From contig NZ_CP146101.1 in assembly GCF_037023745.1 (NCBI RefSeq), positions 6,650,001-6,714,000 of the forward strand: a stretch of DNA of 64,000 bases, given 5' to 3'. Under the pieces are notes generated by a model that saw nothing but the letters and a program-made list of their open reading frames with translations, was not told the origin of the DNA and did not search any database. Shown piece by piece: positions 54,104 through 61,395 of the stretch. Made by a program: the position numbers and the translations under genes. How positions within the stretch are numbered: the stretch's first letter is position 1; every line of letters starts with the position of its first letter. Source of the stretch: Streptomyces sp. SCSIO 30461. Its GTDB lineage: Bacteria > Actinomycetota > Actinomycetes > Streptomycetales > Streptomycetaceae.

Positions 54104-56145
54104 CGGACCACCTCACGGGAGGCAAGGAGGAGGTCGGCAGCCCGGACGACTCCCGACACGTCCATCCCCATGCTGCGGGCGAGATCGTGCTGAGGCATCG
54201 GGCCGGCGGGCTCCTGCCAGCCGATGACGTCGACGGGGCGGCGGAGCCTTCCGGCCAAGAGGCCCCACACGGCCGCAGGGTGGCCGAGCGTGAGGACGAG
54301 AAGGGGAGCGTGAGCACCGAGATACTGCTCGATCTCGCGATCGCTGAGGCCCCGTGGCCACGTGCTTGGAGCGCCGAGGATCGTGAGGTCCAGCAGATTG
54401 ACGACTCGGACACGGCACCGGTGGCGATCGCGAATGTGGTCGACGGCGTCCGTGGCCACGGCGGCGGGGATGTCCCCCGCTGTCACGATCGTCAGGTCGG
54501 ACTCGTCATCGTCGCTGAGGTGCGACCACACCGCGAGACCACGGCTCTGCTCCGCGGCGAGGTAACTCTCCGGGTGGAGGGTGCGGCTGTGCTTGCCGGT
54601 GATGACCAGGTTGACGCGGTCGAACGAGTTCAGCGCCTCGTCCAAGGCCGCCGCTGTTCGGACCGGGTCCGCCGGCGTCAGGACACGCACGCTGGGGGCA
54701 CCGAGGGCGAGCAGGGCGGTGGCGAGGGACGGGTCGCCGTGGGTGTGGACGTTGTGCCAACCGTAGGAGGTCAGAAGGAGGTTGAAGCTGGGCAGCCCCC
54801 GGGCGCCGTCGAGGCGCCGTTGCTTGATGTGTCCCACGAGGCTGCTGGTGAGCAAGGGGGCGAAGCTCTCGTATGACACGAGTAGGCCACGTCTCCCGGT
54901 GGCGGTCCAGCCGGCGAGCCACTCCAGCAGGACCTCCTCCGCGAGCAGTTCGTGAGCCCACCGCTCACCCGCGAGATCGGAAAGACGGTTGGAGGCCAGT
55001 TCGTCAGGGCTGAGCAGCAGGAAGTCGCCTCGTTCTGCGTGTTGCCGGACGATCCCAGTGACTGCGCTTGCGAACGAGACACCGGTGCCCTTCCGCGGGA
55101 CAGAGGCAGTTGCCGGCCGTGCGGTGGGAAGAGAGCACCAGCGAACCTGGGCGATGGCTTCGGCGAGGGGGCCTCGGCTGTGCCCGTTCGTGTCGAAGAG
55201 TTGTGAAGGCCGGTAGGAGGCCAGCCAGTCATTGAGCTGCGACAACTGTTCCGCGTCGGCCCGCGGGTTCGTGAGGGGTGTTTTGTGCAGGGCGGGCGTG
55301 CCGAGAAGCGTCTGGCTGCCCAGGGCGACGGGGCCGGTCCATCCCTTGACACAGCGGAGGACGAGAGCTGTGGGCCGATCTCCGAGGGTCGACTCCATGG
55401 CGTCCTGTAAGGCGGCTTGAAACGCGGCGTGCTCGGCCTGCGCTCCAGTGGTGACATGAACGATCTCGACGTCCCATCCGAGGCCGGCGAAGTACGCGCG
55501 AAGGCGGTTGTCGTCCAGCCGCCCGAGCAGTGACGGACCGCCCATGCGGAAGCCGTTTACGTGCACTACCGGAAGGACTGCGGCGCCGACGAGGCTCGAT
55601 TGCGCGAGCCAAGCGGCTGCTGTTGTCGGCGTCTCGCACTCGCCGTCGCCGATCACAGGGACGACGACCCTGCCCGAAGCGTCCAGGGCGACTCCTTGGG
55701 CGAAGGGCAGACACCCTCCGAGGCGTCCACCGAGGAAAGCGCCAGCCGGCAGCGCCGGGGTGACCTCGGTTCCCAGTCCATCCACGTCGGGGAATGACCG
55801 GGAGAGTCGTCGCAGACCATCCGCGTCCGGGCGAAAGTTGGGGCGCAGCCTGCCAAGCTCGCCCGTGAGCCAGGCAGCAGAAAGCTGGACGACGCCCGCG
55901 TGCCCGGCTCCGAGTAGCGGCACGAGACTGATGTCCCCATCAAGGGCTCCGGCGGCGAGGGCCAGGTGGGACAAGGCCCACGCAGTGCCCGGCACGGTTC
56001 CCCAGTGGCCCGACGGGCGCATCTTCACGTCTTCGGTGATCAGCGGCCGACTGAGCAGGACATTGTTCTGTAGATGGAGTTGGCACACCGAGGCGTAGCA
56101 GACGGCTCTCCACAGGACGTCGGCCAGAACGGCAGTGTCCTCCAT
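54100..56145 (-). CDS. Divergent phosphoketolase-like ThDP enzyme
   Basis: From ATG 56145 the protein has 681 residues, shorter than the ~800 of sugar phosphoketolases. Kept features are ITEDVKMRPSGHWGTVPG (37-53), GAGHAG (79-84), the ThDP motif GDGE...HVNG (166-198), the catalytic-Glu region EEVLLEWLAGWTATGRRG, YESFAPL, and THGDPS near 495. The segment around 125-150 differs strongly from PSHVAPETPGS of sugar enzymes, suggesting another ketose-type substrate. Product would be an acyl phosphate plus a shortened aldehyde. The start shares its A with the radical SAM stop (TGATG). The longer frame to 56208 is rejected. Confidence 0.82.
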   Translation of the reverse strand: MEDTAVLADVLWRAVCYASVCQLHLQNNVLLSRPLITEDVKMRPSGHWGTVPGTAWALSHLALAAGALDGDISLVPLLGAGHAGVVQLSAAWLTGELGRLRPNFRPDADGLRRLSRSFPDVDGLGTEVTPALPAGAFLGGRLGGCLPFAQGVALDASGRVVVPVIGDGECETPTTAAAWLAQSSLVGAAVLPVVHVNGFRMGGPSLLGRLDDNRLRAYFAGLGWDVEIVHVTTGAQAEHAAFQAALQDAMESTLGDRPTALVLRCVKGWTGPVALGSQTLLGTPALHKTPLTNPRADAEQLSQLNDWLASYRPSQLFDTNGHSRGPLAEAIAQVRWCSLPTARPATASVPRKGTGVSFASAVTGIVRQHAERGDFLLLSPDELASNRLSDLAGERWAHELLAEEVLLEWLAGWTATGRRGLLVSYESFAPLLTSSLVGHIKQRRLDGARGLPSFNLLLTSYGWHNVHTHGDPSLATALLALGAPSVRVLTPADPVRTAAALDEALNSFDRVNLVITGKHSRTLHPESYLAAEQSRGLAVWSHLSDDDESDLTIVTAGDIPAAVATDAVDHIRDRHRCRVRVVNLLDLTILGAPSTWPRGLSDREIEQYLGAHAPLLVLTLGHPAAVWGLLAGRLRRPVDVIGWQEPAGPMPQHDLARSMGMDVSGVVRAADLLLASREVVR

Positions 56146-57299
56146 CACGCGCCGACCAGGGTCTCGTTGGCGAAGGTGAAGTACCACAGCGGGCGGTAAC
56201 ACTCCCACGCCACTGGCCGCAGACCTGAAGGCTTCATGATCTTCTCTATCTCGGCGCGGGCGCGGAGGTAGTACTCAAGGTCCTCGGCGCCCGAGCCGCG
56301 CAGGCCCGCCATGATGCGGTTGTGGGCCTGGTAGACCTGGAAGTTGGGGAACTCGGTCACGTACGGCGCCAGTGCCTCGACACCGGTGCGCAGTGCGTCG
56401 AGGTCGTCTAAGCCCGCGATGTACGTGAACGAGGTGCCGTGGCCGGCGGCGACTGCCCGCCTCAGCACTTCCGGCATCGACGTGGTGGTCAGTACGGCCT
56501 TGCTGGCCTTCAGCAGGAGGTCGCGACGGGTGAAGCATTCAGCGGTAAGCCTGAGCACGAAAGGGCCGACGTCGGCAAGCTGGTCGAACGCCTCACTGGA
56601 ACGCAGCACTGAAGTGAGGAAACCGAGCCGGGCTTCGATGCCGCATTCGGCGAGCACCGAGCGCAAAGCGCGCAGATGATCGACGGCCGCGGGCTCGCGC
56701 TCGAAGCAGCCGGTGGAGACGGTGACCTCTCGGACTTCCGTCAGGTCCCGCCGCGGGTGCTGCTCGCGCAGTGCCGCGAGGAGTTCTCGGAGGTCCTGCT
56801 CCTCCGACAGACGCGGGTCTGCCGCCGCTTCCAGTGTATTGGGACAGAAGGCGCAACCCACGCAGCGGCTCCGGGCGTTCGGGTTGAGCGTCAAGGCGGT
56901 GCCGGCGTCACGGAAGTAGCCGCCCACCGCCTCGTCAGCGTCGACACGCTCCACTACGCCGACCGGAGATTTCCCCAGCAGCATTTGCCCGTCTTCCATC
57001 AGGCGGAAGGGCGACTCGGCAGCGTTCAGCGGGACGATGAGCTGCCAGGGCACTGACCGCGCGCTGTCCAGCCGCACCTGCAAGCGGGCCCGGTGCCGCG
57101 GTACCTTCCCGTCGATTCCGTGGAGGTTGATCGCGATGAGCAAGGCGTCTTCAATCGGCACCTTGTACCGCTGCACAAGTCGCTCCACGTCCGCGAGCGT
57201 GGACGTCGTATCCGCCTGATTGCTTTGCCGCTGGATAGGGATTGAACCGCTCGTCGGAACGCGAAGCACGCCCTGCGAGCTGTGTTGCTGGGCTGCCAT
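56145..57299 (-). CDS. Radical SAM enzyme with CxxCxxC cluster motif
   Basis: ATG 57299 follows GGAGGTG at ideal spacing; the open frame to 57872 is not supported. The 384-residue protein has ~140 N-terminal residues of unknown fold, then NARSRCVGCAFCPN with Cys146, Cys149 and Cys152. This CX2CX2C spacing differs from the usual CX3CX2C. Downstream, EVTVSTGCFERE resembles the strand-2 GGE-type region of the SAM barrel, and FTYIAGLDDLDAL a later strand. It would generate a 5'-deoxyadenosyl radical. First gene of the nine-gene operon, 134 bp from a palindromic site. Confidence 0.8.
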   Translation of the reverse strand: MAAQQHSSQGVLRVPTSGSIPIQRQSNQADTTSTLADVERLVQRYKVPIEDALLIAINLHGIDGKVPRHRARLQVRLDSARSVPWQLIVPLNAAESPFRLMEDGQMLLGKSPVGVVERVDADEAVGGYFRDAGTALTLNPNARSRCVGCAFCPNTLEAAADPRLSEEQDLRELLAALREQHPRRDLTEVREVTVSTGCFEREPAAVDHLRALRSVLAECGIEARLGFLTSVLRSSEAFDQLADVGPFVLRLTAECFTRRDLLLKASKAVLTTTSMPEVLRRAVAAGHGTSFTYIAGLDDLDALRTGVEALAPYVTEFPNFQVYQAHNRIMAGLRGSGAEDLEYYLRARAEIEKIMKPSGLRPVAWECYRPLWYFTFANETLVGA

Positions 57300-57432
57300 G
57301 TGGGGCACCTCCAGTGCGGGAGTAGTGGCTAGGGCAGGGGGATCAGCCGGGATCGCGTGTGGGTGCTGTGGTCCATCAGAAGCTCGTGCGACGGAGCGTG
57401 AAGAGACGATTCCACTGGGCGAGTGCGGCGAG

Positions 57433-57447
57433 CGGACAAAGTGTCCG
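57433..57447. promoter_or_regulatory. Operator copy 1: CGGACA-AAG-TGTCCG
   Basis: A perfect 6-bp inverted repeat with 3-bp spacer, 134 bp upstream of the radical SAM start. Same palindrome as at 57840 and 59387; likely the binding site of the divergent XRE regulator. Confidence 0.7.
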
Positions 57448-57839
57448 TAGGAATTCGACGGCAGACCCTTGACAGCAACAGCCCTTTCTCGCATGTGAGT
57501 TTCCGGGGATAGTCCACTGTGGCGTCGAGTCGCCTCACCAGTGGCCGCGCCTGGGTCCATTCCCCGCGGCGCCGTGTACCCGGAACCGGGCTGCTTGCCG
57601 CTGCCTCCCGCTACCTGGACGGAACGGCCGGCCGCGGGGCGCTCAACCCCAGAACCGCGGACGCGGGACATGCGGACCCACTCGTCACTCAGGTCGAGCA
57701 GAACCTTCCTCCGCGGCAGCGGTGCCCCTCGATCGCGAGAGGAGGAGGCTCCACACCCGACGATCATGTGATGCATGCACTTGGCTACCATCTGCAACCA
57801 AAGCGCAAGCGCAGGTTTCAAGCACCTTAAGGAAACACG

Positions 57840-57854
57840 CGGACAATCTGTCCG
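57840..57854. promoter_or_regulatory. Operator copy 2: CGGACA-ATC-TGTCCG
   Basis: A perfect 15-bp palindrome in the middle of the divergent intergenic region, 261 bp before the regulator ATG. GTAGGTAACTCGTCC follows. Confidence 0.7.
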
Positions 57855-58114
57855 TAGGTAACTCGTCCGCACTTCTTGACCAAAGAGCGATACCCCTGCT
57901 CACTCCGCGCCCGCATCGTCATAAAATGCCGCACTTCAACCACTCGGCCAGCGGCCTTTGAGGGGGGTCGCGGGGGCTCTCCGGCCCGCTCTGCAGCTTC
58001 ACGCTGCGGCTGCGATGCCATCGGCACTGTCAACAGTTGGCGACCACGGGCGCAGCCTTGGCCATTATCCGTACTCTGATCCGAGTGCTTCATCGCGAAG
58101 GGACCGATCCACCG

Positions 58115-59353
58115 ATGAGTGAAAATCAGACGCTGGGAGACCGTCTCCGCATCGCTCGCAGGACGCGGAAGCTCTCCGCCGCTCAACTGGCACAGAAGGT
58201 CGCAATCTCGCCGAGCTACGTCCAGAAGTTGGAGTCCGGCGCACGGAAGGCATCGCCCTCGCTGATCTTGGCACTCTCCAAGGCGCTGCACTTTGGCCCT
58301 GAAGTCCTCACGGGGCAGCCGTACTACGGGGAGCCCGAGGCCGAGGACGGCATCCACGCCGTGATCCCCGAGTTGCGGCGGATCATGCTTTGCTACGACA
58401 CCCCCGACGACCTGGAAATAGCCCCCCGCGCACTTCCGGTGCTGGCCTCCGAGGTGGACCAGATAGCGGCACTGCGGCGGGATGCACGCTACGCGCCGAT
58501 GGGTCCGCTGCTGCCGCCGATCATCACCGAGCTGACGCATGTCGCTCTCGGAGGTCGCAATGGTGACCAGGCCACGGCCTTTTGGCATCTGGCGCGCGCT
58601 TACCGAGCCGTGAACTCGCTGGCTCACAAGATGGGCCACCACGACCTCTCCAACACAGCACTGGAGCGGGTTCGCTGGGCAGCGCATCATTCCGCTGACC
58701 CACTGATGCAGTTCACCTCCGGGTACTTGGTCGCAGGCGCGATGCTCCGGCAGGGCGCCTATCCGTCGGCTCGGCGCAAGCTGTTGGCCCTGCGAGATGA
58801 GCTCGAGCGGTTCCAGCCGGAGCGTTCCTTCACGGACGATGCTCTCGCTGTTGACGGTGCTCTGCTGTTGAAACTCGCGGTGCTGGAAGCTCGGGAGAAC
58901 AACCCGGAGCGCGCGAACACCTATCTCCAGGAGGCCGGGGAGGTCGCCAGGCTGGCCGGGAACCGCGACTCTCTCGCGTACGAGATGTCGTTCGGCCCGA
59001 CGAACATCCGCATCCATGAGGTCCATTCGATGATCGACATGGGAGACACGGAGCAGGCTCTGGCTCGACTGGCCGAATGGTCACTCGTCGCGGGGCGCGA
59101 ATGGGCACCCCCCGCCAACACCGTCGGCGAGCGGTCGAGTCACCACTTCATCGACGTGGCCTCCGCCAAGCTCGCCGTGAATGATCGGGCCGGAGCCTTT
59201 GACGACCTCAAGCGCGCACGCAAGGTCGCTCCGAACCACACTCGGTTCCACCCTTCTGCTCGCGAGACAGTATCGGCCCTGCTACGTGTAAGCGCGCACC
59301 CGTCCAACGAACTCTCGGCTTTCGGGAGTTGGGTGGGAATTACCACAAGCTGA
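58115..59353 (+). CDS. XRE-family regulator with TPR-like C-terminus
   Basis: The start is ATG 58115 (MSENQTLGDRLRIARRTRKL) after GAAGGGA; the frame from 58037 adds unlikely residues. Residues ~8-60 are an XRE helix-turn-helix (LSAAQLAQKVAISPSYVQKL, SGARKASPSLILALSKAL). The remaining ~350 residues are helical repeats of TPR type (DQATAFWHLARAYRAVNSLA; NPERANTYLQEAGEVARLAG), as in Streptomyces regulators that sense peptides or small ligands. Predicted to bind the three palindromes around it and control the facing nine-gene operon and the genes downstream. Confidence 0.87.
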   Translation: MSENQTLGDRLRIARRTRKLSAAQLAQKVAISPSYVQKLESGARKASPSLILALSKALHFGPEVLTGQPYYGEPEAEDGIHAVIPELRRIMLCYDTPDDLEIAPRALPVLASEVDQIAALRRDARYAPMGPLLPPIITELTHVALGGRNGDQATAFWHLARAYRAVNSLAHKMGHHDLSNTALERVRWAAHHSADPLMQFTSGYLVAGAMLRQGAYPSARRKLLALRDELERFQPERSFTDDALAVDGALLLKLAVLEARENNPERANTYLQEAGEVARLAGNRDSLAYEMSFGPTNIRIHEVHSMIDMGDTEQALARLAEWSLVAGREWAPPANTVGERSSHHFIDVASAKLAVNDRAGAFDDLKRARKVAPNHTRFHPSARETVSALLRVSAHPSNELSAFGSWVGITTS

Positions 59354-59386
59354 GCACATGTCAAGGGAGTTGCGCTGAGACTCCCG

Positions 59387-59401
59387 CGTACAATCTGTCC
59401 G
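59387..59401. promoter_or_regulatory. Operator copy 3: CGTACA-ATC-TGTCCG
   Basis: It differs from copy 2 at one base. It contains TACAAT, which could be the -10 hexamer of the promoter for the 59461 gene, so occupancy would block that promoter directly. No good -35 was seen at 17 bp. Confidence 0.68.
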
Positions 59402-59428
59402 CGCACTGCGGTTGCAGAGTGGAATGGT

Positions 59429-59452
59429 CTCCTCACACATAGTGGTGAGGAG
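59429..59452 (+). promoter_or_regulatory. Hairpin that would hide the ribosome site of the 59461 gene
   Basis: CTCCTCAC (59429-59436) pairs perfectly with GTGAGGAG (59445-59452), and the latter is part of the Shine-Dalgarno GGTGAGGAGG. Loop of eight bases; ATG eight bases further. Suggests translational control. Confidence 0.55.
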
Positions 59453-59460
59453 GCCGTTTC

Positions 59461-59901
59461 ATGTCCGACGTCAACCGCGTGACTCCCGCGCTCCCGCCGC
59501 GCTGGATGCCCATCAGCGGCGAGCCTGAGCTGTGCTCGGCGGGCGAGTGGTGGGACGTCATACGCGCGGTGGAAGTCGTGGGTCAGCGCGCGATCGAGAT
59601 TCTCAACGAAGCCGATGAACCGGTAGGCCCGGTGATTCTCGACCCCGGGGGGCCTGAGCCTCGGCTGTACTTTCTGGTTCCGGTGGGCACTGCGGCCCGG
59701 TGGAATGAGCCGGGGACCGTTCCACTCGGGCAGAACTGCCACGTCGTCGTACCAGCCTCCGAGAGCACTGCGCCGCCCGGACTGCACTGGCATGTCTTCC
59801 CCGGCACTCCGCGCTCCCTGACGCGATCCGCGGCACTGGGGCGCGCTCTCAGCCAAGCGCGCAGGGAGCAGCGCGAATCTGCCGAGGAAGCAGCCCACTG
59901 A
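59461..59901 (+). CDS. Conserved hypothetical protein
   Basis: The 146-residue soluble protein has a central beta-rich region (PVILDPGGPEPRLYFLVPVG, CHVVVPASES, HWHVFPG) and a charged helical C-terminus. It recalls the small Streptomyces proteins related to the N-terminal part of bifunctional primase/polymerase-like proteins (YFLVPVGTA pattern), but no catalytic residues are evident. It is preceded by operator copy 3 and a hairpin over its ribosome site; its TGA shares the A of the next gene's ATG. Confidence 0.72.
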   Translation: MSDVNRVTPALPPRWMPISGEPELCSAGEWWDVIRAVEVVGQRAIEILNEADEPVGPVILDPGGPEPRLYFLVPVGTAARWNEPGTVPLGQNCHVVVPASESTAPPGLHWHVFPGTPRSLTRSAALGRALSQARREQRESAEEAAH

Positions 59902-60095
59902 TGGCTCTGAGTATCTCCTTCGTTCTGCTGCTCGGGATCGTCTTTGTCGTTCTTCTCCGAGGCGGTTCGCTGAAGGCGGGCCCTGCGATCGTCAGCGTGC
60001 TCTTCGGGTTCTTCCTCGCAAGCACGTCGTTGGCCCCGGACATCAGCCGGCTTGTGTCCGGCGTGGCCGACACGATCGGCCAGATTCGCTTCTAG
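59901..60095 (+). CDS. Small membrane protein
   Basis: 64 residues with two hydrophobic helices: LSISFVLLLGIVFVVLL at 3-19 and AIVSVLFGFFLASTSLA at 29-45. Coupled to the preceding gene by TGATG. Small membrane proteins of this kind accompany integrative and conjugative element genes in Streptomyces; the role is unknown. Confidence 0.72.
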   Translation: MALSISFVLLLGIVFVVLLRGGSLKAGPAIVSVLFGFFLASTSLAPDISRLVSGVADTIGQIRF

Positions 60096-60303
60096 ATAGG
60101 TCATCCCTCTTGCCGAAGCGTCTCCCGCTCGCGCCGTTGAGCCATTCGGAGCCGAAGGCCACCTCAACCTGCTGAAGGCCACCCATGACATCCGTACAAA
60201 GGACACCGTGCTCGTCACTCCGGGACTACTACATGGCGGCTCTCGTCCCGCGCCACGCCCTGGTCTCACCACTGCGCCATCCCATCCGAAAGGAGGCGGG
60301 CTG

Positions 60304-61320
60304 ATGCGCCCCGTGTACCATCCGGCCGGCGCCGACGACGAGTTACGCGTCGCACTGGGGGATCTACAAGCAGTCCGCTGGCTGTCGGCACGCGACATCC
60401 TGGCCCGCACAGGGACGCACTGGCCACTGCGGACCTTCCGCACCCAGGTGCTGGCGGTCGCTGCCGCCCGCTCTGACGTGGTTAGTGCATGGCTGGCTGA
60501 GGAGCCGGAAAGCTACGACGCCCAGGTGATGCAGGCACGGATCCTCGCTGAACGCGCCCTGCGCGCACATCGCCAGCAATACTCGGCGGTGGCGCACCTC
60601 GAAGCCGGGGCGCGTCAGGCGGCACTGCTGGCCGCTCACCGCGCGCCGCAGGATCCCGTGCCGTGGGTGTGCCTGCTAGCCCTTTCGCAGATCGACTCCC
60701 GCCAGATGCGGCCAGAGCATCGTGAATGGTCGTCGGAGCCCATGCTTCCGAGCGGGCCTTGGGGGCTGCTGCACAACGTAAATCAGCGTGACCCGTGCAA
60801 CCGAGAAGCCTTCCACCGGGTGCTGCAGTTCCTTCTCGCCCGGAAGGCTCCCCGGGCCGCGTCGCTGGCCGCGGTCTTTGATTTCGGCAGATGGGTGGCC
60901 TCGTGGGCCCCGGTCGGCTCGCCGCTGCTGCTTCTGCCGGTGTACGCGCAGGTAGAGCAATGCCGACAGCAACTGGCGCAGGGGCGGGTCGATCCATTGT
61001 GGCGGCGGCAGTGGGTGGAGGAACCAACGCTGACTTCCACGCTCAAAGCCTTCAACGAGTGGTTCCTGAAGAGGGACCCACACTCGCGATCCGTGGCCGA
61101 CATGAGCCACCTGGCCTCTGCCTTGTGGATCAGCCACAACTTCGTTGAAGCAGCAGAGGTTTTCGCCGCCATGGAGCCTTACGCATCGCGCGAGCCGTGG
61201 GGGTCAGTGGCTGAAGGCCCCTCGACACTGGACCGTGGTGAGGCGCTCTTCCTCCGAGCGCGAAGGGAATCGCTGTCCTTCGCCCGCGCCCACGGACCCC
61301 GCGTCGCCGCATCTCACTGA
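60304..61320 (+). CDS. Unknown 338-residue helical-repeat protein
   Basis: ATG 60304 follows AAAGGAGGCGGGCTG, a near-perfect ribosome site; GTG 60208 in the same frame lacks one. The protein is helical, TPR-like (QARILAERALRAHRQQYSAV, SHLASALWISHNFVEAAEVF), tryptophan-rich in the middle and without a signal peptide or membrane helix. Unrecognised. About 200 bp separate it from the small membrane protein gene, perhaps with its own promoter. Confidence 0.75.
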   Translation: MRPVYHPAGADDELRVALGDLQAVRWLSARDILARTGTHWPLRTFRTQVLAVAAARSDVVSAWLAEEPESYDAQVMQARILAERALRAHRQQYSAVAHLEAGARQAALLAAHRAPQDPVPWVCLLALSQIDSRQMRPEHREWSSEPMLPSGPWGLLHNVNQRDPCNREAFHRVLQFLLARKAPRAASLAAVFDFGRWVASWAPVGSPLLLLPVYAQVEQCRQQLAQGRVDPLWRRQWVEEPTLTSTLKAFNEWFLKRDPHSRSVADMSHLASALWISHNFVEAAEVFAAMEPYASREPWGSVAEGPSTLDRGEALFLRARRESLSFARAHGPRVAASH

Positions 61321-61395
61321 CGAGCCACCCCTCGGCAAGTCATTGGCATGCACCCGACTTTCACGCCCGTTCCTTTTGATCATGGAGGATGTCCA

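Larger units (their letters stand above)
57300..58114. other. Intergenic control region between the nine-gene operon and the XRE regulator
   Basis: About 815 bp without a supported gene, between divergent genes. It contains two copies of the CGGACA-N3-TGTCCG palindrome (listed separately) and should hold both promoters. No convincing precursor-peptide frame was found. Confidence 0.6.

Noticed and set aside
57300..57872. Extended N-terminus of the radical SAM protein
   Set aside because: The ideal GGAGGTG site at 57299 and the presence of operator palindromes upstream indicate non-coding control DNA.
57300..58114. RiPP precursor peptide to pair with the radical SAM and creatininase-family genes
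   Set aside because: No short frame with a ribosome site and a plausible leader/core was seen here or within the operon.
60096..60303. GTG 60208 as the start of the 338-aa protein
   Set aside because: It lacks a ribosome site, whereas ATG 60304 has GGAGG at proper spacing.
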